From Roseovarius sp. (GTDB lineage: Bacteria; Pseudomonadota; Alphaproteobacteria; Rhodobacterales; Rhodobacteraceae): a DNA stretch of 8,662 nucleotides. A program made the position numbers and the translations under genes. Position 1 is the stretch's first letter. Every line of letters starts with the position of its first letter. Shown here piece by piece: positions 1 through 6,001 of the stretch. The notes under the pieces were generated by a model, which had not been told where the DNA came from, ran no database searches, and worked only from the letters and a program-made list of their open reading frames with translations. Where the stretch lies: positions 1 to 8,662 of the forward strand of contig SLDH01000038.1 of assembly GCA_007125415.1 (NCBI GenBank), read 5' to 3'.

Positions 1-515
1 CAGATGCGCGATTTTCTCGGCGCGCGCCTCGCCTGTTTCCTGTCGGTCAATGCGCACCATCTCGGTGATGTAGCGGTCGACATCGGCCTCCAGATGCGCA
101 AGGCGGCTGGCGATCTTGCCCTTGGTGAAGTTCTTGTCGCGGTTATTGACTGCCTTGAACTTGCTTCCGTCGATGGCCACGCAGTCGCCCTTCAGCGCGC
201 CGATCCGGCGGCATAGCTCCACGAATTGCGCGCAGGTCTTGCGGATGGCGGCCCCGTTATCGCGCCGGAAATCCGGGATCGTCTTGTGGTCTGGCATCAT
301 CCGCCCACGCAGCTACATCACCTCGACATTCCTCCCGGCCTCACGCTCCAGCCCGCGGCTCGAGGGGACCCGGTTCAGATAGCCACAGATGAACAGCTTC
401 AGAAGAATGGCCGGATGGTATCCGGGGCGTCCCGTCCGCGCATGCGCCGCGCGCGTGAACCCAAGACCTGCAAGATCGAACTGATCAACAAACAGATCCA
501 CCAGGATGCGCCCGT
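1..515 (-). pseudogene. IS1182-family transposase remnant (truncated, nonsense codon)
   Basis: This is the N-proximal part of an IS1182-type (DUF772/DDE) transposase, which would catalyse movement of its own element. Reading leftward from about 515, the protein has the family stretches FVDQFDLAGLGF, TGRPGYHPAILLKLF, GYLNRV and EREAGRNVEVM. An in-frame TAG follows at 313-315, where family members normally carry Trp (VMWLTGRL). The same frame then stays open to the left edge with further family sequence: PDHKTIPDFRRDNGAAIRK, AIDGSKFKAVNNRDKNF, GKIASRLAHLEADV. Roughly the first 30 residues of a normal IS1182 transposase are missing and are replaced by an istB fragment fused in frame. Likely substitutions at conserved spots (Cys in ICGYLN, Gly in SSRGLERE) also suggest decay. 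The rest of the gene lies off the left edge. Family assignment is from remembered family sequence and is strong; inactivity follows from the stop and the lost N-terminus. Confidence 0.85.
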
Positions 516-780
516 GATCGAGCGAGGGCTGGAATGCGAAGTCGAAGCCCTCCGGGGTCTTGATCGGCATCAGCCGCGCCGTTTTCAGCGCCACGGTCAC
601 GAGGCGGCCCTCCCGGGTGACATGCTCCTCGCTCAGCAGCCTGTCGATGGCCTCGAGCGCGGAGAGCTCGCCCCGCTCGAGCTGGCGCATGGTATGCTCC
701 AGGGCCTCCAGGGCCTCCAGGGCGCGGGGCATGCGCAACCCGATCAGGCTGGCATGAATGCGGTCGAGGATCCCGCTCAT
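516..780 (-). pseudogene. istB: istB fragment (IS21-family transposition helper, N-terminus only)
   Basis: The first ~88 residues match the N-terminal helical region of IstB, the AAA+ ATPase that assists the IS21 transposase IstA. The signature stretches are LDRIHASLIGLRMPRALEAL, RQLERGELSALEAIDRLLSE and FDFAFQPSLD. The ATPase core that should follow (Walker A and B) is absent, because the frame switches near 501-517 into IS1182 transposase sequence. The start at 778-780 is well supported: a strong AGGAGGT ribosome site lies about 6 bases upstream, and the ATG overlaps the stop of an upstream short frame as ATGA, an arrangement typical of coupled istA/istB genes. A 9-base triplication inside the gene lengthens the usual ALEAL segment. 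As it stands it can encode only a hybrid of about 155 residues (313-780), with no complete domain from either parent. Confidence 0.82.
697..723. repeat. Three tandem copies of a 9-base unit inside istB fragment
   Basis: The unit CTCCAGGGC occurs three times in a row without mismatch. On the coding (minus) strand it adds in-frame ALE-type residues (RALEALEALEH), where IstB proteins I recall have about one fewer unit. Replication slippage in a gene no longer under selection is the simple explanation. Confidence 0.9.
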
Positions 781-1013
781 CGGCGGACCTCCTCGCCCGC
801 GGCCAGGCGGCGAGCCAGTTTACAACCTGTCCGCGTGAGCCCGCGATCGCCATGGGTTCGAAAGAGCGGGCGAACCAGATCGAGTATCGGGTCCGCGAGC
901 GGCTGTCGTTCTTGTGCTTCCTCGGCCTCGGCCTGAAGAGCCGTTGCCCTGACGCCAAGTACGCCTGACTCTACCGCGAGGGACATGTGCGGCCCGTTTT
1001 GGCCGTACGCCAT
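777..1013 (-). CDS. Short unrecognised ORF upstream of and overlapping the istB fragment
   Basis: A 78-residue open frame ends in the ATGA overlap with the istB start and carries the istB ribosome site near its 3' end. By position it should be the tail of istA, the IS21 transposase, but I do not recognise IstA C-terminal sequence in it. The protein is Arg/Ala/Glu-rich with no hydrophobic segment or motif. It may be a mutated or recombined istA tail, or a chance frame in GC-rich DNA. The overlap is directly visible; the istA idea is inference and weak. Confidence 0.2.
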   Translation of the reverse strand: MAYGQNGPHMSLAVESGVLGVRATALQAEAEEAQERQPLADPILDLVRPLFRTHGDRGLTRTGCKLARRLAAGEEVRR

Positions 1014-1104
1014 ACGTGGCCACGCCCGAGCCGTTCCCGGTTAAGGAAGTGCTGGGCAGACGCAACATCGAACTGAAGGAGCATTCGGGGAGCAGATCGC
1101 GAAA
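781..1104. other. Gene-poor junction between IS remnant and gene cluster
   Basis: GC-rich sequence without a convincing gene on either strand. It should have held istA if the IS21 element were whole, but only about 320 bases remain before the cluster's AT-rich control region, so most of istA and the element's end are gone. An imperfect inverted repeat sits at 1000-1022. The change from GC-rich to AT-rich sequence at about 1100 is a plausible boundary between IS debris and the phosphonoacetate cluster. Confidence 0.5.
1000..1022. repeat. Imperfect inverted repeat in IS debris
   Basis: TGGCCGTA and TACGTGGCCA face each other across a 5-base gap (CGCCA), with one extra T in the right arm. This could be part of an element end or a protein site; no partner copy was noticed elsewhere in the window. 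Confidence 0.35.
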
Positions 1105-1121
1105 TGTGAATTTTTTTCACA
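1105..1121. promoter_or_regulatory. Perfect palindromic operator candidate (T-N11-A, LysR-type)
   Basis: TGTGAA and TTCACA are exact inverted repeats around five T residues. The inner TGA-N7-TCA (1107-1119) matches the T-N11-A consensus of LysR-type regulator sites. It lies 121 bases upstream of the tctC start, in the AT-rich leader, where an activator would be expected to bind ahead of the promoter. PhnR, which controls phnA in Pseudomonas fluorescens 23F, is a LysR-type protein, so the site type fits. No regulator gene is present in the window, so the binding protein is inferred. A GntR or CRP-like protein could also use such a palindrome. Confidence 0.5.
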
Positions 1122-1142
1122 CATGAATGAGAATATATCAAT

Positions 1143-1170
1143 TTGTTTGCATGCTCATGTCTGCAATAGT
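1143..1170 (+). promoter_or_regulatory. Possible sigma-70 promoter for tctC cluster
   Basis: TTGTTT (1143-1148) and AATAGT (1165-1170) are spaced 16 bases apart in the only AT-rich stretch upstream of tctC. Both hexamers are weak, as expected for an activator-dependent promoter, and the palindrome at 1105-1121 lies just upstream. An alternative -10, TACATA at 1182-1187, lacks a good -35. This is a positional guess, not a confident call. Confidence 0.25.
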
Positions 1171-1242
1171 CATACGACCGTTACATAACAGGGCTAGCAC
1201 ACCAAGTTCCACTGCGGAAGAACGCGTCAACGGGAGAAATCC

Positions 1243-2340
1243 ATGAGAACACCGTTAGTAATTGCGAGCGCGGTGCTTGCCCTTCAGATTGGGGCCGCAC
1301 CGGCACAGGCAAATCAGGAACAGATCGTCGCGGAGATCGATGCGATCGTGGCGAAGCTTGACGGCGGAGAAATCGACGAGAACCAGGCGATAGAGGCGCT
1401 GCGCGAAGCCATCCCTCGGCCGGGTAACTTCCCGACACGTGTGGTGGAGTATGTTGTGCCATCAGGGGCAGGAGGTGGTTCCGATACCTATGCGCGCATG
1501 ATCGGTCACGATGCAGCCCGAATCATGGGGCGCTCCATTGCCTACAACAACATGGGCGGCGGCGGTGGGCAGATCGCTCTCGCCTATGCTGTGAACCAGG
1601 AACCGGACGGCTACACGGTTTACGGAACATGGGCGGCACAGATCATCCAGTGTGCCGTTGGTGGCTATCAGCACTGCGTAGCGACCGAGATGGTCCCAGT
1701 GATCCAGAACCAGGGCGCAACCGAAGCGTTCTTTGTAAGGGGGGATTCGCCCTTTGAAACCTGGGACGACCTGATCGGCTACGCGCGCGAAAACCCCGGT
1801 CGGATCCGAGTAGCCGGTGCAGGTGCCATGGGTGACGACGAACTGAACGTTGCCTACATTAACAACGAGCTTGACCTGCGGATTGCCTATTTCCCGTTTG
1901 ATGAGCCGGGCCAGCGGTTTGGCGCATTGCTGGGCGGCCATGTGGAAGTCCTGTACGGAACGATTGGAACTGTTCTTGATCTGATCCGAGACGAACAGAT
2001 CCGGCCCGTACTACTGGTTACGAACGAAGGCTCGCCGGAGATCGACGCTTTCGTTCCAGGTGGCGGTACCGTTCCAGGGGCGCATGACGTTGGCCTCGAG
2101 TTTCCGATCACACGTTTCCGGGGCATATGGACAGTTCCCGGCACCGACCCTGAGATCGTGGACTATCTGCACAACGTACTCTACGCCTCCAGCCAGTTGC
2201 CGCGCTACCGCAATTACGAACGCGAAGCCATGATGCACCTTACCCGCGGGTACCGGAATACCGAAGAATTCGGCGCATATTCCAACCGGGTCATCGAAAA
2301 CCTGCGGCCTGTTCTCAAGGAACTCGGTTACATCGAGTGA
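1243..2340 (+). CDS. tctC: TctC-family periplasmic binding protein of a tripartite transporter
   Basis: This is the solute-capturing subunit (Bug/TctC family) that delivers an organic acid in the periplasm to the TctAB membrane pair. A Sec signal peptide is clear: hydrophobic residues 4-20, then Ala-Gln-Ala at 21-23 before Asn24. The family's ligand loop appears as VPSGAGGGSD (72-81), followed by the glycine-rich MGGGGGQIA (104-112) and EPDGYTV (120-126), in the usual order. Unusually, about 45 charged, probably helical residues (24-68) lie between the signal peptide and the first beta-strand, where most relatives begin within a few residues. Two cysteines (137 and 145) could form a disulfide. 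The ATG follows GGGAG with a 6-base gap. It is the first gene of the cluster, and a strong stem-loop follows its stop. The family is sure. The ligand cannot be read from the sequence; phosphonoacetate is inferred from the phnA neighbour. Confidence 0.93.
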   Translation: MRTPLVIASAVLALQIGAAPAQANQEQIVAEIDAIVAKLDGGEIDENQAIEALREAIPRPGNFPTRVVEYVVPSGAGGGSDTYARMIGHDAARIMGRSIAYNNMGGGGGQIALAYAVNQEPDGYTVYGTWAAQIIQCAVGGYQHCVATEMVPVIQNQGATEAFFVRGDSPFETWDDLIGYARENPGRIRVAGAGAMGDDELNVAYINNELDLRIAYFPFDEPGQRFGALLGGHVEVLYGTIGTVLDLIRDEQIRPVLLVTNEGSPEIDAFVPGGGTVPGAHDVGLEFPITRFRGIWTVPGTDPEIVDYLHNVLYASSQLPRYRNYEREAMMHLTRGYRNTEEFGAYSNRVIENLRPVLKELGYIE

Positions 2341-2346
2341 TACGAT

Positions 2347-2379
2347 AAACGGGGCGAGATCCTGCACTCGCCCCGTTTT
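2347..2379 (+). terminator. Strong stem-loop with U-run between tctC and tctB
   Basis: A perfect 12-base-pair stem (AAACGGGGCGAG at 2347-2358 with CTCGCCCCGTTT at 2367-2378) encloses an 8-base loop and runs into TTTT. It begins 7 bases after the tctC stop. This is the form of a rho-independent terminator. Inside a transporter operon it more likely acts as a partial terminator or 3' mRNA stabiliser, keeping the binding protein more abundant than the membrane subunits. The short T-run followed by CCC favours incomplete termination. It could instead end a tctC-only transcript, but no clear promoter is seen at 2380-2450. Confidence 0.8.
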
Positions 2380-2450
2380 CCCGCTCAGTCTGAGAACCGC
2401 GCGACAACCTGCGCCAAGGCACCCCCGTTGAACCAACCCACGAGATTGGA

Positions 2451-2987
2451 ATGAATCCTCTGGATCGGCTTCTGAACGCCGTTAGACCTTACGGCGAAGT
2501 CATTCTCCTGTCGATCTTGCTGGTAGCAGCCGTATGGCTCCGGTTGTCGCTCCCGGACCTAATCAGGATGCGTCGCATTCAGGCCTGGATCACTCTCGGA
2601 CCGGATGTTTGGCCCCGCATGCTGATCGACCTGGCCATACTCTGCCTCATCGGGCTGCTGTTGATTGCACTTGTTGACCTGCGCCGAAACCTTGCCGCCG
2701 GTGCTTCGAAGGAAGGCGCCAGTGTCCGCGACATCGGCCGCTGGTTTGCGATCATCACCATCATTTGCCTATACATCTGGTTCCTGCCCACTGGCGGATT
2801 CATCCTCACAACGTTTCTGTTTGGTGTCTCGTACTGTATCGTAGCAGGTCTGCGACGGCCTCGCGAGATGCTGGGTCTCCCGGCTGTGTTCCTGGTGGCG
2901 TCGTATCTGCTCTTTACACAGTTGCTGTCAGTTCCGTTGCCACGGGGTGTGGGAATACTTCGACAACTGAGTTTCCACATCTACTGA
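2451..2987 (+). CDS. tctB: TctB-family small membrane subunit of tripartite transporter
   Basis: This is the small, poorly conserved integral membrane subunit that partners TctA in TTT (tripartite tricarboxylate transporter) systems. The 178 residues carry hydrophobic segments at about 16-33, 57-77, 98-112, 114-133 and 142-160, matching the four to five helices of the family (DUF1468). Family landmarks are GPDVWPRML (50-58) after the first helix and the C-terminal LLSVPLPRG (158-166). The ATG has only a weak ribosome site (GGA three bases upstream), so translation may be low, consistent with less membrane subunit than binding protein. The gap to tctA is 32 bases, so the two are almost certainly cotranscribed. 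The identification rests on topology, the two motifs and position between tctC and tctA. Confidence 0.88.
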   Translation: MNPLDRLLNAVRPYGEVILLSILLVAAVWLRLSLPDLIRMRRIQAWITLGPDVWPRMLIDLAILCLIGLLLIALVDLRRNLAAGASKEGASVRDIGRWFAIITIICLYIWFLPTGGFILTTFLFGVSYCIVAGLRRPREMLGLPAVFLVASYLLFTQLLSVPLPRGVGILRQLSFHIY

Positions 2988-3019
2988 ACGGCCCCAAGAA
3001 CCGCACGGAATAGCCATAC

Positions 3020-4570
3020 ATGATCGACGTATATATCTCTGCGCTGGAAATCGTCTTTAGTCCGTTCAGCCTGATCGCGATTGCGGTTGGCGTGGGAATA
3101 GGGCTGACATTCGGGGCCATTCCCGGACTCAGTGGCGTCACGGCTGTTGGTTTGCTGGTGCCGTTCACATATGCGATGGAACCGACCACCGCTATCCTGA
3201 TGATGGTGGGCGTCTATTGCGCTGCGACCATGAGCGGTGCGATCACTGCGATTTTGTTCAACATTCCCGGCGATGTCATGGCGGTCGCGACAACCTTCGA
3301 CGGTCATCCGATGGCCGAACGGGGAGAGGCGAAGCGCGCGCTGTCCATGGTCATCTTCGGCTCCGTGGTCGGTGGACTGTTCGGTGCCCTGGCGCTCGCA
3401 ACCATCGCACCGCAATTGGCCCGTGTTGCCATTGCCTTTGGCCCGGCAGAGTTTTTTGCCCTTGCCGTTCTCGGGTTGACCGCAATATCGGTTCTGGGTT
3501 CCGGATCGCCCAAGACCATGCTGAAGGCTATTCTCAGCGTATTGTTTGGCCTCTTCCTGGCGACAATCGGATCTGACCCCGTATCTGGAGCCTCGCGTTT
3601 CGTTTTCGGAAATGTCGGACTCGAAGCGGGTATTGCCAGGGTGCCCGCAATCATCGGCCTGTTCGCACTGGGAGAAGTCCTAGCAGTTCTGTACATGTCG
3701 CGAAAATACAAGCAACCGCGGGATACCTCCCAGTTGCGCAAAGGAGCAATATTCTCGTTTCCGTCCGGTGAAGACCTGAAACAGGTTAGGGGAACGCTTC
3801 TGAGAGCGCCCATAGTAGGAACCATCGTTGGCATCCTGCCCGGTTCAGGCGGCACGTTGGGGGCATTGATCGGTTACAATGTTGAGCAGCGCTTCGCTAA
3901 AAACCCGGAAAGCTTCGGGAAGGGAAACATTCAGGGCGTTGCAGCGCCGGAATCAGCAAACAATGCCGCCGTCGGCGGATCGATGGTGCCGCTTTTGACC
4001 CTTGGTATCCCGGGCAGTTCGACGACCGCAATCATGCTTGCCGCCCTGACGTTGCACGGACTGCGGCCCGGCCCCCTGCTCTTTCGCGATAATCCCGAGA
4101 TGACCTATGCCATCATCTTCGGCCTTGTGGTCGCGAATATTGTTATGCTGTTCATGGCACTTTTTCTTGTCCGCTATCTTCTCAAGGTGCTTCTGGTCCG
4201 GACAGAAGTGCTCTGCTTCTTCATTGTGTCCATTTCCCTGGTTGGTGCGTTCGCAATCCACAACAGGATCAGCGACATGTGGATTGCGCTCGTGCTCGGC
4301 CTCATCGGATTTTTCGTGAAGAAATATGGCTTTTCGCTGGGCGGCATCATTCTAGGGTTGGTGCTTGGCAATCTAGCCGAAGACGGCCTCATACTCGGGC
4401 TGAGTCTGGCCGGCGGAAACTGGTGGGAATTCCTGACACGCCCGGTGGCCCTGTCCATCCTCCTGCTGTCAGCACTCCTGTTCGTGGTGCCCATAGCGCA
4501 TCAATTGGTTTCGGCACGCCGCAACGCCCGAAACGGGAACGTTGCCGGTCGACCTTCGGGCTCGGATTAA
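3020..4570 (+). CDS. tctA: TctA-family large membrane subunit of tripartite transporter
   Basis: This is the large channel-forming subunit that moves the substrate across the inner membrane, driven by an ion gradient in known TTT systems. At 516 residues it has full family length (about 500) with roughly a dozen hydrophobic segments. The two inverted-repeat halves each carry the hallmark motif: GAIPGLSGVTA (32-42) with NIPG (81-84), and GILPGSGGTLGA (271-282) with APESANNAAVGG (309-320) and LGIPGSSTTA (328-337). All conserved glycines and prolines of these motifs are present, so it looks functional. A GGAA at 3007-3010 lies 9 bases before the ATG. It follows tctB closely and is separated from phnA by 158 bases with no gene. 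The specific substrate is not readable from sequence. TTT systems carry carboxylates such as citrate, and phosphonoacetate, a carboxylate with a phosphonate group, is the candidate suggested by context. Confidence 0.94.
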   Translation: MIDVYISALEIVFSPFSLIAIAVGVGIGLTFGAIPGLSGVTAVGLLVPFTYAMEPTTAILMMVGVYCAATMSGAITAILFNIPGDVMAVATTFDGHPMAERGEAKRALSMVIFGSVVGGLFGALALATIAPQLARVAIAFGPAEFFALAVLGLTAISVLGSGSPKTMLKAILSVLFGLFLATIGSDPVSGASRFVFGNVGLEAGIARVPAIIGLFALGEVLAVLYMSRKYKQPRDTSQLRKGAIFSFPSGEDLKQVRGTLLRAPIVGTIVGILPGSGGTLGALIGYNVEQRFAKNPESFGKGNIQGVAAPESANNAAVGGSMVPLLTLGIPGSSTTAIMLAALTLHGLRPGPLLFRDNPEMTYAIIFGLVVANIVMLFMALFLVRYLLKVLLVRTEVLCFFIVSISLVGAFAIHNRISDMWIALVLGLIGFFVKKYGFSLGGIILGLVLGNLAEDGLILGLSLAGGNWWEFLTRPVALSILLLSALLFVVPIAHQLVSARRNARNGNVAGRPSGSD

Positions 4571-4716
4571 TCGGGTTGGCCTCGGTGACAGGCAGCAATA
4601 CCGTGCCCCTGGGGAGAAATGGAATCGCAGGTGCGAGCATCCCTTCCGGATCGTTCTGCGCCATCATGGAGCGAGTCGGCACCTTACCGTCGAACCGACC
4701 GTCCTGAATTCTGGGA

Positions 4717-4722
4717 AAGGAG
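4717..4722 (+). promoter_or_regulatory. Ribosome binding site that fixes the GTG start of phnA
   Basis: AAGGAG lies six bases before GTG at 4729-4731. The nearest downstream ATG (4757) is out of frame, so this strong site supports GTG as the true start. It is the best ribosome site in the cluster, suggesting PhnA is made in quantity from the shared transcript. Confidence 0.8.
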
Positions 4723-4728
4723 AATCGC

Positions 4729-5973
4729 GTGGAAAAGCTTCAAACCGTGCGCGTGAATGGAAGAGACTACAAACGCCCCACCGTCCCGGTGGTAGTGATA
4801 TGCTGTGACGGGAGCGAACCGGAGTACATTGACCTAGCGCGCTCCAGGCAGATCATGCCGAACCTTGATCGGATTCTGGAAAACGGCGAAAACCTTCTTG
4901 CTTCTAGCGTTATTCCCAGCTTCACCAATCCGAACAATCTCTCGATTGTCACCGGCCGTCCACCATCGGTTCATGGCATCTCCGGCAACTTTTTCCACGA
5001 CCGCGAGAGCGGTAGCGAAGTGATGATGAATGATCCAAAGTATCTGCGTTCGCCGACTTTGTTCAGCGGATTTCAGGAGGCCGGCTGGTCGGTTGCAGTG
5101 ATCACTGCCAAGGACAAGCTGCGACGCCTCCTTGGTCACGGGCTTTCATTTGACCAGGGAACCGCCGTCTGCTTTTCATCCGAGCGGGCCGGAGACTGTA
5201 CATTGGCAGAGAACGGCATCGAGGGCGTGCTGGAACTGGTGGGAATGCCTGTGCCGGAGGTATATTCCCTCGGGCTGTCCGAATTCGTCTTTTCTGCCGG
5301 TTGCAGGGTACTCGAAAGCATGCGCCCGGATGTCATGTATCTTTCTACAACGGACTATATTCAGCACAAGCATGCACCCGGGACCGAAGGTGCGAACGAA
5401 TTCTACAGAATGATGGACGGCTATCTCGGCACGCTTCACGAGTCCGGCGCTATCATCGTGCTGACCGCCGATCACGGGATGAAGGCCAAGCACAATGCCG
5501 ATGGCAGCCCCGATGTCGTTTACTTGCAGGACGTCCTCGACAAATGGCTTGGCAGGGATGCAGCCAAGGTGATCCTGCCGATTACGGATCCCTATGTGGT
5601 CCACCATGGTGCGCTGGGGTCCTTTGCCACGGTCTATCTGCCCGAAGGTTCCGATGTGGATACGATCATCAAGCGCATTGCATCATTACCCGGCATTGAT
5701 GTCGTGCTGGATCGCAAAGAGGGATGCGCGCGCTTCGAGTTGCCTGAAGATCGTCTTGGCGATCTTATTATCGTGTCTGGTGGTTCCAAGGTAATCGGGA
5801 CGCGAGAAACGGAGCATGATCTGAGCACCTTGAATGAACCGCTGCGCTCGCACGGGGGTCTTGACGAACAGATTGTTCCGATGATCATCAATCGCCCGGT
5901 GAAGGAAGTGCCTCGACCACTGAGGAACTTTGATGCATTCCACGTCGGTCTGAACATCGCAGGCAAGGTTTGA
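4729..5973 (+). CDS. phnA: Phosphonoacetate hydrolase
   Basis: PhnA cleaves the carbon-phosphorus bond of phosphonoacetate with water, giving acetate and phosphate. It is a cytoplasmic two-zinc enzyme of the alkaline phosphatase superfamily. The 414 residues (407 in the Pseudomonas fluorescens 23F enzyme) keep every active-site residue I recall from that enzyme, shifted by about two positions: Asp27 (CDG), nucleophile Thr66 (SFTNPNN), Asn87 (GNFF), Lys128 and Lys130 (TAKDK), Asp209 and His213 (TTDYIQHKH), Asp248-His249 (ADHG) and His375 (RSHGG). Long blocks such as NPNNLSIVTG.PPSVHGI and LPITDPYVVHHGALGS are characteristic of PhnA rather than of other superfamily members. There is no signal peptide, so the substrate must be imported, which the upstream TTT genes could do. 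A PhnA of this kind can work as a carbon-source enzyme independent of phosphate starvation. No phosphonopyruvate, C-P lyase or phnWX genes accompany it. Confidence 0.95.
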   Translation: MEKLQTVRVNGRDYKRPTVPVVVICCDGSEPEYIDLARSRQIMPNLDRILENGENLLASSVIPSFTNPNNLSIVTGRPPSVHGISGNFFHDRESGSEVMMNDPKYLRSPTLFSGFQEAGWSVAVITAKDKLRRLLGHGLSFDQGTAVCFSSERAGDCTLAENGIEGVLELVGMPVPEVYSLGLSEFVFSAGCRVLESMRPDVMYLSTTDYIQHKHAPGTEGANEFYRMMDGYLGTLHESGAIIVLTADHGMKAKHNADGSPDVVYLQDVLDKWLGRDAAKVILPITDPYVVHHGALGSFATVYLPEGSDVDTIIKRIASLPGIDVVLDRKEGCARFELPEDRLGDLIIVSGGSKVIGTRETEHDLSTLNEPLRSHGGLDEQIVPMIINRPVKEVPRPLRNFDAFHVGLNIAGKV

Positions 5974-6001
5974 GCAACTTGCCGGAATCCGGTATGCCTG
6001 A

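Noticed and set aside
226..936. Long plus-strand open frame opposite the IS remnant
   Set aside because: It overlaps recognisable istB and transposase sequence on the other strand, is Arg/Pro/Gln-rich and resembles no family; a GC-rich shadow.
485..958. Minus-strand open frame overlapping the istB fragment in another frame
   Set aside because: The istB frame has family sequence and a good ribosome site; this frame is low-complexity Arg/Pro/Gly sequence.
1167..1184. Possible PhoB box upstream of tctC (TAGTCAT and CCGTTAC, 11 bases apart)
   Set aside because: Only about 9 of 14 consensus positions match, which is near chance, and PhnA-type pathways can run independently of phosphate starvation.
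2011..2436. Minus-strand open frame opposite the end of tctC and the stem-loop
   Set aside because: No recognisable motif, and it covers the well-supported tctC coding strand.
4571..4728. Possible internal terminator or promoter between tctA and phnA
   Set aside because: Only a weak 5-base stem (4675-4679 with 4695-4699) and no T-run or convincing -10/-35 pair were seen.
4729..5973. Alternative call of phnA as a general alkaline phosphatase or nucleotide pyrophosphatase
   Set aside because: The Lys pair in TAKDK, Asn in GNFF and the TTDYIQHKHAPGT and LPITDPYVVHHGALGS blocks are specific to phosphonoacetate hydrolases.
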